Part shown: one piece after another, positions 1-9,886 of the stretch
Position numbering within the stretch: position 1 is the first letter of the stretch
Layout: each line of letters starts with the position of its first letter
Source of the DNA: Pleurotus ostreatus/Saccharomyces cerevisiae fusant
Taxonomy: Eukaryota; Opisthokonta
Direction: 5' to 3'
NCBI GenBank assembly: GCA_024196135.1
Contig: JAMQCK010000592.1
Location: 1 to 19,470, forward strand
DNA: 19,470 nucleotides
Translations under genes and position numbers: made by a program
The notes under the pieces: model-generated
What the model saw: only the letters and a program-made list of their open reading frames with translations
What the model was told of the DNA's origin: nothing
The model's database searches: none

Positions 1-952
1 TGTCGCTACGCTCGCTGCCATCCGCAACGTAGGTTTTTGATTGGACTTTCCACGGCCTTTCGTACTATACCCTCCACACTCCTTACACACTGTTTCCTTT
101 GATTTTCTCATGGACTTATCGCTCCGCCTTCGCACGAGGGGAAGTGTTGGACATTGTACGTGATTATCACGTGCTCGTCGGAGCCGACCTACTGTATAGT
201 TCTCGGTACTTACCGATGCTCGTCCGCGTCTCGATCGTTTACCATACCATACGTTCCTTACCGGTTTGCCTGACGCGCTCGTCGCCTAGCGCTACAGAGG
301 CAACCCGAATACATCCCCCTTCGCGCCCTCCTCGTGGTGTCCAGCTCGAACCTCAACATCTTCGTGGCTGCTGAGTCCTGCGTCCGCCATGATGCTGCAG
401 AGTCGGAAGCGTCAGCGGGCATCTCGCCCGGTAGGGCACGAATCGCACCTCGAGGATACGCGAGTTAAGCGCTCGGCGGCAAGAGCAAGGGTATCGCTGA
501 GAAGAAGAGGAAGCGGGAGATAATCTGGATGACCATCGTCGATGACAGTAGGTTTGCCTCCGAGGTGTCCACCAGAGAGCCCCTAGGTCGTCGAAGTAGT
601 CCATATTGCGCTGGGCACTTCCGTCAGACGAGTTGGTGTCCTATAGTCTGGCGAGCCACTTTATAGCAAGTGAGAGCGCCCATCGTGCATCTGGATCGAT
701 GCAAGGTCTATGAGAAGAGATACAGTGACGAAGGTCAGTGGACCACCTGACTGATGCGCCGACGTGATGCGCCGACTGTGACCGATCGTGTCTGTCACGT
801 AGCACTATCCCCGAATGGTATCCTTTGTTGTGTGCGGGCCCATCCCGGCGATGTGACCTCGGCCCTCAATAAAAGCGCATATGAAGACCTTTGAGAAGCA
901 GATTCACTGGGATTACTACGGTATGGGTTAGTTTCAATGAGCATTGGACCAA
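1..952. other. Gene-poor, decayed intergenic DNA
   Basis: No intact gene can be supported here. Open frames are short, lack spliceable partners and have mixed codon use. Two small things are visible: a stretch near 335-400 (plus) that resembles a segment at the start of repeats R1 and R2 (a shared 14-base word around 341-354), and a 12-base direct repeat, TGATGCGCCGAC, at 752-763 and 765-776. I read the region as relic sequence continuing outside the window. Confidence 0.5.
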
Positions 953-1135
953 TCACCCTGCCGGCTCGAAGTTCCATTCCCGCTCCTTCTCGCCCTTATT
1001 GGTCCACCCCGGCGCATCAATGAGCATCGTAGCCGCACGCACAAACACCCTCCCATCCACTCCCGACACGACACCCATCTCCCTCTCTGGCTCTTCCATC
1101 TTCGACGCAAAGTACAGCGAGCACACCGTCTTCGA
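953..1135 (-). pseudogene. Truncated relic of a questin-oxidase-like (DUF4243) gene, 3' end only
   Basis: Read on the minus strand, about 60 codons match the C-terminal part of the intact gene at 7866-9537, beginning at the serine of its SKTVRSLYFASKM segment. By eye about three quarters of the residues are identical, including the blocks SLYFASKM, GVDG, VFVRAAT and KGEKER. The relic reads SKTVCSLYFASKM at its start and stops at a TGA where the intact gene continues with tryptophan (FEPAG then stop, versus FEPVGW). Upstream of 1135 the similarity fades and no N-terminal exons are found, so no full gene is present. Substitutions are spread over all codon positions but the frame is still open, so decay is moderate. 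It lies inverted relative to the intact copy and next to repeat R1, which is also inverted. Confidence 0.8.
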
Positions 1136-1589
1136 GGGACTGACAGGTTGTCGGTGCCGCCGCCGCCGAGATTGGTGAGCGATCTGAGCGCGCCCGCCTC
1201 CACGTAGAGAGAGTTCAGACGGGGACCGGTCAGTTGACCGCGTTGAAGCGCGTTAAGTTCGCGTACGCAACCACCGACTTAGCAAGCCTCAGAACAAGAT
1301 TTTCATCAAGAGATATGCATTCTGGATACACGCTAGTAAACAACGCGACAAGTACGTGACGATGAACAGCGGCAGAGACCCCCCGAATGCCTCCCAGAAC
1401 CCAGAACGCCTCCTCGCGTCTGTGACTCGACGGTGGTCCTTGAACAACGAAGCGTGTGGAGGGAAATCAGTAAATCATCGGAAGACGAACAAGAGTGCGA
1501 CGTACTGAGGCATACCTGGGTGAACCACGCCTAGAAGGTAATAGTCAGTAACGAGGTAGAGAAAGACGAGAGTGCAACACACCGAAGAG
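1136..1589. other. No gene seen between relic and repeat R1
   Basis: Frames are short and interrupted. I see no splice-connected coding segment, RNA gene or clear promoter. It separates two inverted relics (questin-oxidase end and repeat R1), so it is probably the remains of a rearranged block. Confidence 0.4.
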
Positions 1590-2220
1590 CGGCGGCGAGG
1601 ACCTATTGTTGAGCGACTCGTGAGGTGAGAACGAGGTCATGGACGAAAAGTCAGCAAAGAGCGAGCTCGAGGTAAGCACGCTACGCACCGATGAGAAAAA
1701 CCGCGCAGTCGCCCAGCGAGGATACGCCAAGGCGAGTGCGCGTGGCGAGGAGGGGAGGGGGAAGAGAGGCAGGATACATTTATAACTAAGTGCAACCGGT
1801 CCCCGCGACAGCCCGTTGAACTGCGCGAGGATACCAGGATGCCCGCCCACCACGATCCTCGCCGTATCCCTGCGATGCATCTAAGCAATCACAAGTACCC
1901 AGTCGTACGCCGGGCGACATTGAAAGACGCCGCGACGAGACGATGGCAGGGATCCCTTGAGGCGGCATGTCATTAAGCCCATAGCACGGTGGCTGCGGCA
2001 GCGAGGACCTGATGTTGAGCGGTGTACATGAGGAGTCGAGGGCGAGTCGGCGGGGAGAATGGACGATGGTGAGAAGAAGCAGACGGCCGACATGATGGGG
2101 GGAAGAAAGAAGAAGGTGAGGGCACGCCGAACTTTCATACCTCCTCGCCGCTAGCTTCGGCAAGCGCCGAAAGCTGGCTTGCAGTTGCGAGGATGAGGTT
2201 CGAGCTGTAGAACGAGACAT
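1590..2220 (-). repeat. Dispersed repeat copy R1 (inverted relative to R2/R3)
   Basis: The minus strand from about 2220 down to 1590 aligns over its length with the plus strand at 9631-10260 (R2 and the start of R3). Shared landmarks in order: GTCTCGTTCTACAGCTCG; a small hairpin (CTTTCGG...CCGAAGC); a TATA-like position (GGTATGAAAG here, GGTATAAAAGG in R2); a pyrimidine-rich leader; an 18-codon open frame starting ATGTACACCGCTCAACA; a TAATGA double stop; and CTCAACAATAGGTCCTCGC, where R1 breaks off soon after. R1 has several small deletions relative to R2, so it is the more decayed copy. Protein-level reading frames drift between copies. I cannot assign it to a known transposon: no terminal inverted repeats, target-site duplications or transposase were seen. 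Confidence 0.8.
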
Positions 2221-2493
2221 TGCGGGAATGAAGAATCATATGCTTCGAAGACGAGCATGCAAGGACTCAGAAGAGCCACGAACATGACCGTCTCGCAGGC
2301 CTTCGAAGAATCTCGGTTGGATAGTTGACGAGATTACTAGCTGTGACTTCGAAAGGCTCTACGTGGTTATCGACCGTCCATCAGACTAGAACGTCATCCG
2401 CCGGACATCAATCTGCTTTTTTAGTTGATACGCTTGCAAAGCGCTGCAGAAGTTCGTGAGAGGAGGCTGACTGCCGCATTTGATCAACGTACC
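2221..2493. other. Intergenic, 3' side of the MYND gene
   Basis: Contains the downstream flank of the MYND gene and sequence just upstream of R1. A short open frame on the minus strand runs into R1 (around 2280-2150), but nothing supports it as a gene. Confidence 0.4.
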
Positions 2494-4486
2494 TCAAGCT
2501 CCTTCCATCTTGTCGGGATTTCCGGTTGACCTCCTCAGTTCGTCAATTGAGGCAAAGGAGGCAACCTCGATATCAGCTCCTATGCTTTCAGCCCACCTCA
2601 CACGGGCGAATATACGCGTTGCTCCTGGTCCGCCACGGTTCGGTCCAGGGTAAGTGGAGATATGCACAGGTCCATCAGTTCGCTCCTCGAATCCGACAAG
2701 GAATGTGACTCCTTCCACCCGGTGCTCTGTCTCGAGGAATTGCACCACTTCATCGACCGCGATGCACTTGATGAAGTGGAACTCGACGTACGTCGGTCGC
2801 GGGAACTCATTAGCAACTTCATCAGCCCGAAGCTTCTCGTACTCTATAAGGCGTTAGAGAGAAGGGATATTATTTGTTAATAACATAGCTTACTCATTCC
2901 AGCGCGGTTGGCTATGTTTGAACACGACGAGCGATGTCGCGCAAGCCAGTCCGCCCTCTGACATGCCGAAGAACAGTAGTGCACTTTCGCACAACCACAC
3001 ATCTTCATCTTGACTTTCCTATCCGGGCGCGACTTGGCGTTTTGGCACTGCAAGTTCATCAGCCTCCGCTCCCTTCGAACCTATATCCGGCCGTAATCTG
3101 ACCTTCACGTTGCAGCAGCCTTGGCGCCCTGCCAGTTGCAGAGCCTTTCTGTACACCCTGTAGCGTGGGTATAGTACAGCGTATCGTCGGGCGACCACCT
3201 TCCAAGACGGCCACATCGTCGTCGAGGCCTCGTCCGCCGGCCTTCCTTCAAACACGTGGTGCCGGCCGCAGGCGCTGAGCACGTCCGGCCATATCATCGC
3301 CGGGAACAGCATATTGAGCCAGCCGTCTCCGCTCATGCGCCAGTTGAAGTCGTCGTACGTCCCGTCAGGGACAATAGTCTGTAGTCGATCCACGACTACG
3401 AGCAAGCCGGCCTCCAGGGCTTCGGCGAGATTGCGGTCGGATTCGCGGTCCATAAGCAAGAAGTCTAGGGTGCTGATCGCGCAGCGAATGACTATGCGCG
3501 CGTTGACATTATCCTTGAGTTTCTGGACGTCACGAGAGGTCCTTATCTGGGGAACAGAGGCGAGTAAGGTCTCGACCAGTACGGTGATCCCAGACGAGCG
3601 ACGGAAGCTGGCGAACATCCTCTTCCCCAGGTCGCGGTCCTCGAATAGGTGCATGACCAGATCCGAGTAGCTTTGAATGTATTCGCCAGGCATGGTTCCG
3701 GTTTTCAGGAACCAGAGCGAGCGTTGATAGACGGCGCGTAGTAGTGCACCCGGGTGACGCCCCTCGTGCTCGAGGATATCTGCAGAGTTGGGCAAACCCG
3801 CCCGAGCACCCCTCCTGACGACAATGTTGTTGTGGAGTAGCTTCATGGGAGCGTGCACGAAGTCGTTAACGAAGTCCGTCGCAGCGTGAGGCCAGTCGTA
3901 TGTCAGCACAGACAAGAACACCTCCTTGAAGCGTGGGAGAGAGAGGATGATCGTGGCGGAAGTAGGGTTATTGAGGAAGAGAATGTGGGTCGTCAGGAGG
4001 ATCCTATAGCGCATGTACGCAGTGACGGCGACGGTGCCGTCAGGCTGCAGTGGAAAGTCGGCTGTTTCGAACTCGGATCCAGGAAGGTCACGGATATGGC
4101 CTTCTCCTGGTAGAAGGAAGAGCATCCACGGCCAGGCCTCCACCAGATGCGCGACTAGCGTGTTCAGGCATTCCCTCCCGCTGCGCACCATGCCCATGCA
4201 GAGTTGGCAACATAGCCTCCAAGCCTGTAGGGCCTCGGAGATAGCTAGCGCACCGCGCCGATCCAGCGGGTGCGCTGGGATTCGCGACGGGTCAAGACGC
4301 GCGAAGACCTCCTTCACTCGTTCCTGCTTGAATATGCTAGCGGGAAGCGGCGGTGTGTCGTACTTGTGCTCGAGCCAGACGAGGAAGTCTTGCTCGTATT
4401 TGCTAAGCCGGCCGCGCAGGTTCTGGCTGAAGGGCTAGGGATATTCAGTATGGGCCCGATTTCTCTCTTGGTCTTGCACGTACCAT
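2494..4486 (-). CDS. MYND-type zinc finger protein (about 612 aa, four exons)
   Basis: Spliced model on the minus strand: exons 4486-4484 (ATG only), 4434-3103, 3047-2894 and 2843-2494; introns of 49, 55 and 50 nt with donors GTACGT, GTCAGA and GTAAGC. All joins keep frame. The finger lies at about residues 441-487, assembled across intron 2: CCNVKC, then MCGCAKVHYCSSACQ, W479, H483 and C487, which is the MYND zinc-binding arrangement with a short C-x-C in the second knuckle. The roughly 440-residue N-terminal part is helical with no domain I can name, and a 125-residue tail follows the finger. MYND fingers usually bind proline-containing peptides of partner proteins. Basidiomycete genomes carry many such proteins with the finger near the C-terminus and no known substrate. 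There is no SET domain motif, so it is unlikely to be a SMYD methyltransferase. The start is the least certain part: a TATA-like TTTATA sits only a few bases before the ATG. Confidence 0.85.
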
Positions 4487-4754
4487 GGTATAAAGAGCTT
4501 CCTGGCTCGATAAAGGTCAAGGGCTCTTTGGTGGCAACGCCGTGGCGCCCGGGATGCAACGTGAAGATCAAGGGACGGTCGGCCACATGGCCGATTGTTG
4601 CAGTCGGCATCTTCCGGTGTCTGCCTTGAGGACGATGAAGCTACTGCACCTGGAATCTTCAGCACGTGCGAAATGTAGCGTTCAGAAAAGCGCCTGGATA
4701 TTCATGTATAAGCTACACCACAAAGTCAGGATATCTCGCGGCCCAGGTACATAA

Positions 4755-6943
4755 TCAACACACTCTCGCACCATCGACGTCGCTGCTCCCAACAGAACTC
4801 GCGACTGCACCGATGATCCATCTGTTCAAAAGTATCAAGTGAAGCAAGTTATCATCGATAGCAAACATATGTCCATTCTCCAATACGCCAAGCGGAAGAC
4901 CAGTGAGCCAGGTTATGACGTCCAAGACTGGCCACAGCCGTGCCCACCGACACCTCACGAAGAACGCAGCAAGTCCCGCGGCTGAGAAGGACCCAAATAG
5001 TGTCGCATATACAGCCCATCTCGTGGGCAGCTGACTGTCTTTGCGCCATTCGCCCTCGTGGATGTGCTGCAGAATAATGCTGACAAGGATGAGGAGCGAG
5101 GTGACGACGGCGAGGACGATGGATGTGTACACGACCCACGGCGCAGTGGGCGAGGGCGCGCCGAAGTCGAGTGCCTCCCGGGTCTGCTGCTGGAACACCG
5201 CCCCGAATATCGCCGCGACCAGCCCGCAGAAGTTAAGCAGGATGCCCGGCCGGAGACCACCAATACGCGGCGTCGAACGGTCGAGCGTCGCAATACACAT
5301 AATGTCCTTCGTCGGGGATCCCGGTACGTACATCTTCATGCCAGGCTCGGAGGTCGACGACGTCTTGCCGTAGAACCTACTGTGCCAGTCCGTCAGACGG
5401 CCGGAGTAGAGCGAGTTCGCGAGCGCGACGCTGGTCCACACGCCCGCGGATGTGCCGACGGCGAGGAAGTAGCAGATGATCATCTGCCCGCATATACCGG
5501 CAATGAGGAAGGGGTGCGTCCAGCGGCGGCTCGTGCCGCCGCTGAAGACGAGGTCGAAGAAGCTGGGAGTGTTTGCGTACGGCTCGAGCGCTTGCAGGAC
5601 GGCCTCGATGCGGGTGATGTAGGCTTCGTCGGCGGATATGTCCTGCATGCCCCATCGACCGGGCAGGTTCTGGATGGTGACACGTCCAGAGTCGAGCAGC
5701 GCGCCGCCGAGGATGGCGAGCCACATTGTCTGCCCGACGCTGATCTCAGCGACGCGACCATCGAGTCCCGGCAGGTTGCCCGTCGTTTCAGCCTGCAGCT
5801 TCAGGTACTGCACGACGCGGAAGTAGGCGCCAGCCAGCTCGTTAAGGGATGCGGAGACCTTCGCCTCCTGCGGCGCGTACGAGTGGAAGTCGACGGCGCA
5901 TATTGGCGCGTCCGTGTTGACATGGTTGAGGTCGAGCTCGTACGGACCGGCGTCGTCGTCGGTCAGATGCTTGGCCCGCTGACGGAGGGTGCTCTGCCCC
6001 AGCGGGCGGCGGACCATCTGCGCGGCCACGACACCAAGCGCCATCTCCTCGTCGTCAACGTCAACTGTAGAGCTGTGGGGCATACCCTTTGTCGAGAATA
6101 TAAGTCTGTCGCCTCGAAAGACGCGGACTTCCCAGCTACGGAACGCGTGGTAGTCGGTGGCGGCGAAGAGAAGGAAGTCCCGCGCGCTTGGAAAGCTTTG
6201 GCGGTCGGCTTTGATGGGTGGGGAAATTGGCGCGAGGGATGCGGGCACGACGAGCCCTGCGGATGTCAACGCCCATAGTGAGTCGTCGATAGCAATCTGT
6301 AGGGGAGCTGCCACGACTGGATGTAGCACCGCCGCCGCCTTCCGTAGCGCCTCCGCGCGCGTCGCTGCCGACACCTCCTCCGACCTAATCCAGAAGTTCG
6401 ACACACCAATCGCTGTTCGTATACCAGGGACGAAATGGCAGGCCGCAGACACCCAGTTGACGCGACGCATAGCTAGGATGGAAAACGTGGGCAGCCCCTT
6501 CCACAGGAACGGCCCGATCGATGGATCGATGCTCCATAGGTTCTCGCAGTTCGTGCCGAGAGCTGCGTAGAGGGCACTAGCGAGGAGGAGGAGGCCGGAG
6601 GGCCAGGAGACGACGTCGTTGACTGGCGCCTGGGCGAGGACGGGTTCCCATAGTAGCGAGAACATGGTGGTCAAGAGCGCGATGCGGGCGACGTGCTGTG
6701 TTTCGGCTAGCACCGAAGGCGCTGATGATGGAAGGCACGACGCACCGGCACGGAGGCAGTGGGCGTGAGCAATGCGGAGGACGCCGCGCGTCTGCTTGTT
6801 GATTCTGTCGTCTCGAGGAGAGAGGGTTCGTGAGTGTTCGTGAGGGCCAAGTATTCCTTGTATGGCATCTGAGAATGTCGTTCTTGCTCGTAGGCATACC
6901 GGCGTTGCTCATCGTCGATGGTGGTGGTCGTTGGGGCTATCAT
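4755..6943 (-). CDS. Multi-spanning membrane protein of unknown function (about 712 aa)
   Basis: Two exons on the minus strand: 6943-6746 and 6695-4755, joined by a 50-nt intron (donor GTGCGT, acceptor ACACAG) in phase 0. The first exon gives a hydrophilic 66-residue N-terminus (MIAPTTTTIDDEQRRYAYEQ...). Exon 2 begins HVARIALLTTMF, a hydrophobic segment at about 69-88, with another at 95-112. A long, mostly soluble loop follows. The C-terminal part has about five more membrane segments, near residues 461-480, 548-568, 585-608, 625-646 and 653-671. I do not recognise a transporter, kinase or enzyme signature. The layout (two early helices, a large loop, a C-terminal helix bundle) is common among uncharacterised basidiomycete membrane proteins. 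A TATATAT run at 7104-7111 could serve as its TATA element. The long open frame on the opposite strand is a shadow of this GC-rich exon. Confidence 0.85.
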
Positions 6944-7103
6944 GTCAGTCTTGTTCACAATACGAGAGTACGCAGGAAGCGAGAAGCTTGCTGGTCAGGG
7001 GGGGCGTCAAAGCACGTCGATGGTTATGGGTCCGAGGAGGAGGTAATCGTCAGAGGGGAGGGGAAGAGGGAGGCATGCACCTCGCGCCCAGGACGAGGTG
7101 ACC

Positions 7104-7111
7104 ATATATAT
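7104..7111 (-). promoter_or_regulatory. Possible TATA element of the membrane protein gene
   Basis: An ATATATAT run about 160 nt upstream of the ATG at 6943, the only strong AT-rich element in this GC-rich leader. Assignment rests on position alone. Confidence 0.35.
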
Positions 7112-7725
7112 CAGTGTACTAGGACATAGCTTACAGATAGGCAATCCATTTGCCCATGATGTGGCATACATGGGCGCTCAACTATGAATGGACTGCGGAG
7201 GATAGATGCCATCTTGGTGGGAAAAGTCAACTTGAGTTGCGCGTGCCGACGCCACCGCGGCAGAAGCCGACGTTTGCGCCACAAAAGGGCAGCGGCGACT
7301 TGGAATCCAACTTGGAAGATCAACTTGTTGCCGCTCTTTCGCGGTGCCTCTTTCGATTTGAATGGTTTATGAGTGTAGGTATAGTGGCTGGTACGTATTC
7401 CTACCACCCTCATTCGACTACTTGTCCTGACCGAAGAGATCAGGTGCTTCATGCCGTGCTCTCAACCCATACAGTTTCTTTGATCAGAAGTCCCCATTCC
7501 GAGGCTCCCTATCTACGACGAATATAGCAGCACCTCGCTCCCAATTGCAAGACCAAGCAACGAGTAGTCAAGGCCCATGCGCGATCGTCAACCTTCAAGC
7601 AGCAACCCAAGTCTCGCGATGGTCGCTCTCGCCCGAACTTCGCGAAGGTCACGATCGCACAGGACACGCACCGCTGACTCTCTCTTCACACAGTCGCTGA
7701 CACCGGCCAAGAGCCCTTTCTATGC

Positions 7726-7745
7726 GCCAGTGCGTAAGCACTGGC
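7726..7745. other. Perfect hairpin, 8-bp stem with GTAA loop
   Basis: GCCAGTGC, then GTAA, then GCACTGGC. It could be a protein-binding palindrome or an RNA stem. It lies about 120 nt upstream of the questin-oxidase start and about 90 nt upstream of its TATAAG, where an activator site might be expected. Confidence 0.5.
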
Positions 7746-7833
7746 AGTTAACTCGCTGAAGACCCGGCCTGCCGGTCACGAGCTCGGAATTCCTCGGTAC
7801 GTCATCGTGCGCTCTTCATTCGTCAGCCCTCCT

Positions 7834-7839
7834 TATAAG
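7834..7839 (+). promoter_or_regulatory. Possible TATA element of the questin-oxidase-like gene
   Basis: TATAAG lies 32 nt before the first ATG (7866). Typical spacing would put the transcription start almost at that ATG, which makes the second in-frame ATG at 7887 a realistic alternative start. Confidence 0.35.
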
Positions 7840-7865
7840 CGCCCAGGACGACGGGCTACCTCAGA

Positions 7866-9537
7866 ATGAACCGCCTGACTCGTACTATGTCCACTCTCGC
7901 GATCCAGGCTCGCACGACGTCGCCTCTGCGCAAGGGCTTGATCAACTTCCCTGGCGCGACGCCGCATGCGGCGACGCTCACTCAGCAGCTGCTGCAGAAG
8001 GATTTCGAGACGCATCACTGCTTCTTCAATAACAAGAGCTTCCACAATCACCTTTCACATTAGTGCGTGCGCTCCGCCATCGGTCTGCGGCATACTGAAC
8101 GCGTCTTGCAGCCTTCTCTCCGTGTACGACCTCGGAGGCTCAGCGCACCTCATACAGGCCATCTACGACGAGGAGGCCTCATACCAGCGCCCTATCACTC
8201 TGGGAAAGAGCGAGGACAAGGTTCCAGGAATCACAGAGGAGAACTGGACCTCTCATCTCGGCAAAGAAATGCATGTCTCGCCTTTAGCGTCGCAGTACTC
8301 CCACTGACCGAATTTTCAGTGCGTACCTCGGCTACCTTCGCTTCTTCAGCGACCATATCGCTGAGCATGGCGCGCAAGCCACTATTGAGCGCTTTCTGTT
8401 CTCTCCCGAGGCGAATGGAAATGGTAGTATTATGCTAGCCCGACTAGCGAGCGGAGTGTAAGCAGATTTATCGCCAGAAAAGCGTCCACAGTGCTAATTA
8501 CCCTGCAGACTCCATCCTTGGATTCAGCTAGGTGTAAGTTCTAACCACTTATCCGGCGCTCATGAGGTCTAACACGATGTATTTAGTTCGGTGTCGAGTT
8601 CAAACAAGACTTCCTCGTCGCCACAGGGCTATCCCTGACGGCCATGACGAAGCCTTCGTACGGTGATATACTGGCCGATACACCCACAGGCGACCCCAGC
8701 GTAACGCATACGGACAAAAAATCATCGACCTTGCACGAGCTCTTCCAAGAGATCTACGAGTCGGACGCCCTCGACCCCGGACCCTATGACGCGAACGCGA
8801 TGTTCGGTGATCGTGTACAGCAATTCCTCTCTAATTCGACAGCCCGTCACAAAGTCCTCGACATTTCTAGCCGCTGGACATTCCCTCCCGCAGACGATGC
8901 TGCCGGTTTCGACGTCGCATTGCAGCAGAAGCTCAAGGAAGCCATCGTTCAGGCGACGCTCCTTCTAGGCGCTACTGGTCTGCGGAACGACAACCGCCGC
9001 CTCCCGCCGCGCCAGGACTTTTTCCTCATGCACCTGCTCACGAGTTCGCTGTTCATGCAGCCACTGCTTGAAGTCGCACGCGAGCCCGTCTACCAAGCGC
9101 GCCTCCTTCAGGTCTACCTCCGCACCGCCATCATGACCACGCTCGCGCGCGGCCGCCCCCGCCCGGACGTCGACGCGCTCTACAAGCACCCCGTCGCGCT
9201 CGGCGACGAGGCGCACGACGTCATCGACACTCCCGACGCCAACGGGAAGGAGATCCGCGGCCGCCCCGCGCGCCCCGTCAACGCTTGGCCGCCCATCGTC
9301 GACAGCGCGTGCCACCACTCAGAGTCGCACGTCTCGAAGACGGTGCGCTCGCTGTACTTCGCGTCGAAGATGTACGAGACGGAGGGTGATTTGGGCGTGG
9401 TGCCGGGCGTGGATGGGACAGTGTTCGTGCGCGCGGCGACGGTGTTGATCGATGCGTTGGGGTGGATCAGTAAAGGAGAGAAGGAGCGGGGATGGGACTT
9501 CGAGCCGGTGGGGTGGGGATTAGCTTGGGCGGATTAG
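7866..9537 (+). CDS. Questin-oxidase-like protein (DUF4243 family), about 489 aa, five exons
   Basis: Exons 7866-8062, 8112-8270, 8320-8457, 8509-8533 and 8587-9537; introns of 49, 49, 51 and 53 nt. Family landmarks run through the joins: FETHHCFFNNKSFHNHLSHY (about 47-66), VYDLGG, IYDEEASYQRPI, ITEENWTSHLGKE, AYLGYLRFFSDHI, LHPWIQLGFGVEF (166-178), DFFLMHLLTSSLF (317-329) and HSESHVSKTVRSLYF (417-431). The family includes fungal questin oxidases, which cleave an anthraquinone ring in a Baeyer-Villiger-like oxidation. Many basidiomycete members are uncharacterised, and no polyketide synthase lies in this window, so the substrate here is unknown. The conserved histidines are present, so it looks intact. 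Intron 2 uses a GC donor. The start could be 7866 or the ATG at 7887. A GTGAGT overlapping the stop leaves open an extra 3' exon. A broken copy of the 3' end lies at 953-1135. Confidence 0.92.
8271..8319 (+). other. GC-AG intron in the questin-oxidase-like gene
   Basis: No GT donor gives the required phase 2 here. GCATGT at 8271 with acceptor TTTTCAG and branch-like CACTGACC gives a 49-nt intron and restores the family sequence (HLGKE to AYLGYLRFF). GC-AG introns are a known minority class read by the major spliceosome. Confidence 0.75.
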
Positions 9538-9709
9538 TGAGTACGCCGTCAACGGGAAAAGGAATGTCTCATAGTGAGTGCTGAATGACATGTCTCTTTT
9601 CTCGCCTACGATGGTCTCCTGTCCCAATATGTCTCGTTCTACAGCTCGCACCCCATGTTCGTGAATGCAAGACAGCTTCCGGCATTTGCCGAAGCTACTG
9701 GCAGGGAGG

Positions 9710-9716
9710 TATAAAA
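9710..9716 (+). promoter_or_regulatory. TATA box in repeat R2
   Basis: GGTATAAAAGG is a near-ideal TATA element about 114 nt upstream of the ATG at 9830. The inverted copy R1 has GGTATGAAAG at the same place, so the element is altered there. Confidence 0.5.
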
Positions 9717-9829
9717 GGCCTGCATGCCCGTCTTCATCCCCACTTCCTTCTCTCTTCCCCTCACCACATCAGCGTCTGCTTCTTCTCACCATCTTCCATC
9801 CTTCCCGCCGACTCGCCCTCTGCTCCGCA

Positions 9830-9886
9830 TGTACACCGCTCAACACCAGGTTCTCGCCGCCGCAGCCACCGCGCTATGGGCTTAAT
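9830..9886 (+). CDS. Possible 18-codon ORF inside repeat R2
   Basis: ATG to TAA encodes MYTAQHQVLAAAATALWA. The inverted copy R1 (ATG at 2029-2027) keeps the same frame with four base changes, three of them silent third-position changes, and both end in TAATGA. R3 has lost the ATG and gained a stop. This may be a real short peptide, an upstream ORF, or just the start of a dead gene. Evidence for translation is weak. Confidence 0.25.

Larger units (their letters stand above)
6944..7865. other. Divergent intergenic region between the membrane protein and questin-oxidase genes
   Basis: About 920 nt separating two divergently transcribed genes, so it should hold both promoters. Visible elements are a TATATAT run (7104-7111) on the minus-gene side, a perfect 8-bp hairpin (7726-7745) and a TATAAG (7834-7839) on the plus-gene side. 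Open frames of 100-125 codons on both strands near 7110-7530 overlap each other and show no domain, so I do not call them genes. Confidence 0.5.

Noticed and set aside
5058..6278. 406-codon open frame on the plus strand
   Set aside because: It lies exactly antisense to the GC-rich exon of the membrane protein gene, has Arg/Val/Glu-biased composition typical of a shadow frame, and shows no domain.
7111..7527. Overlapping 113- and 125-codon frames on opposite strands
   Set aside because: Both are in the divergent promoter region, neither has domain-like sequence or splice partners, and they cannot both be real.
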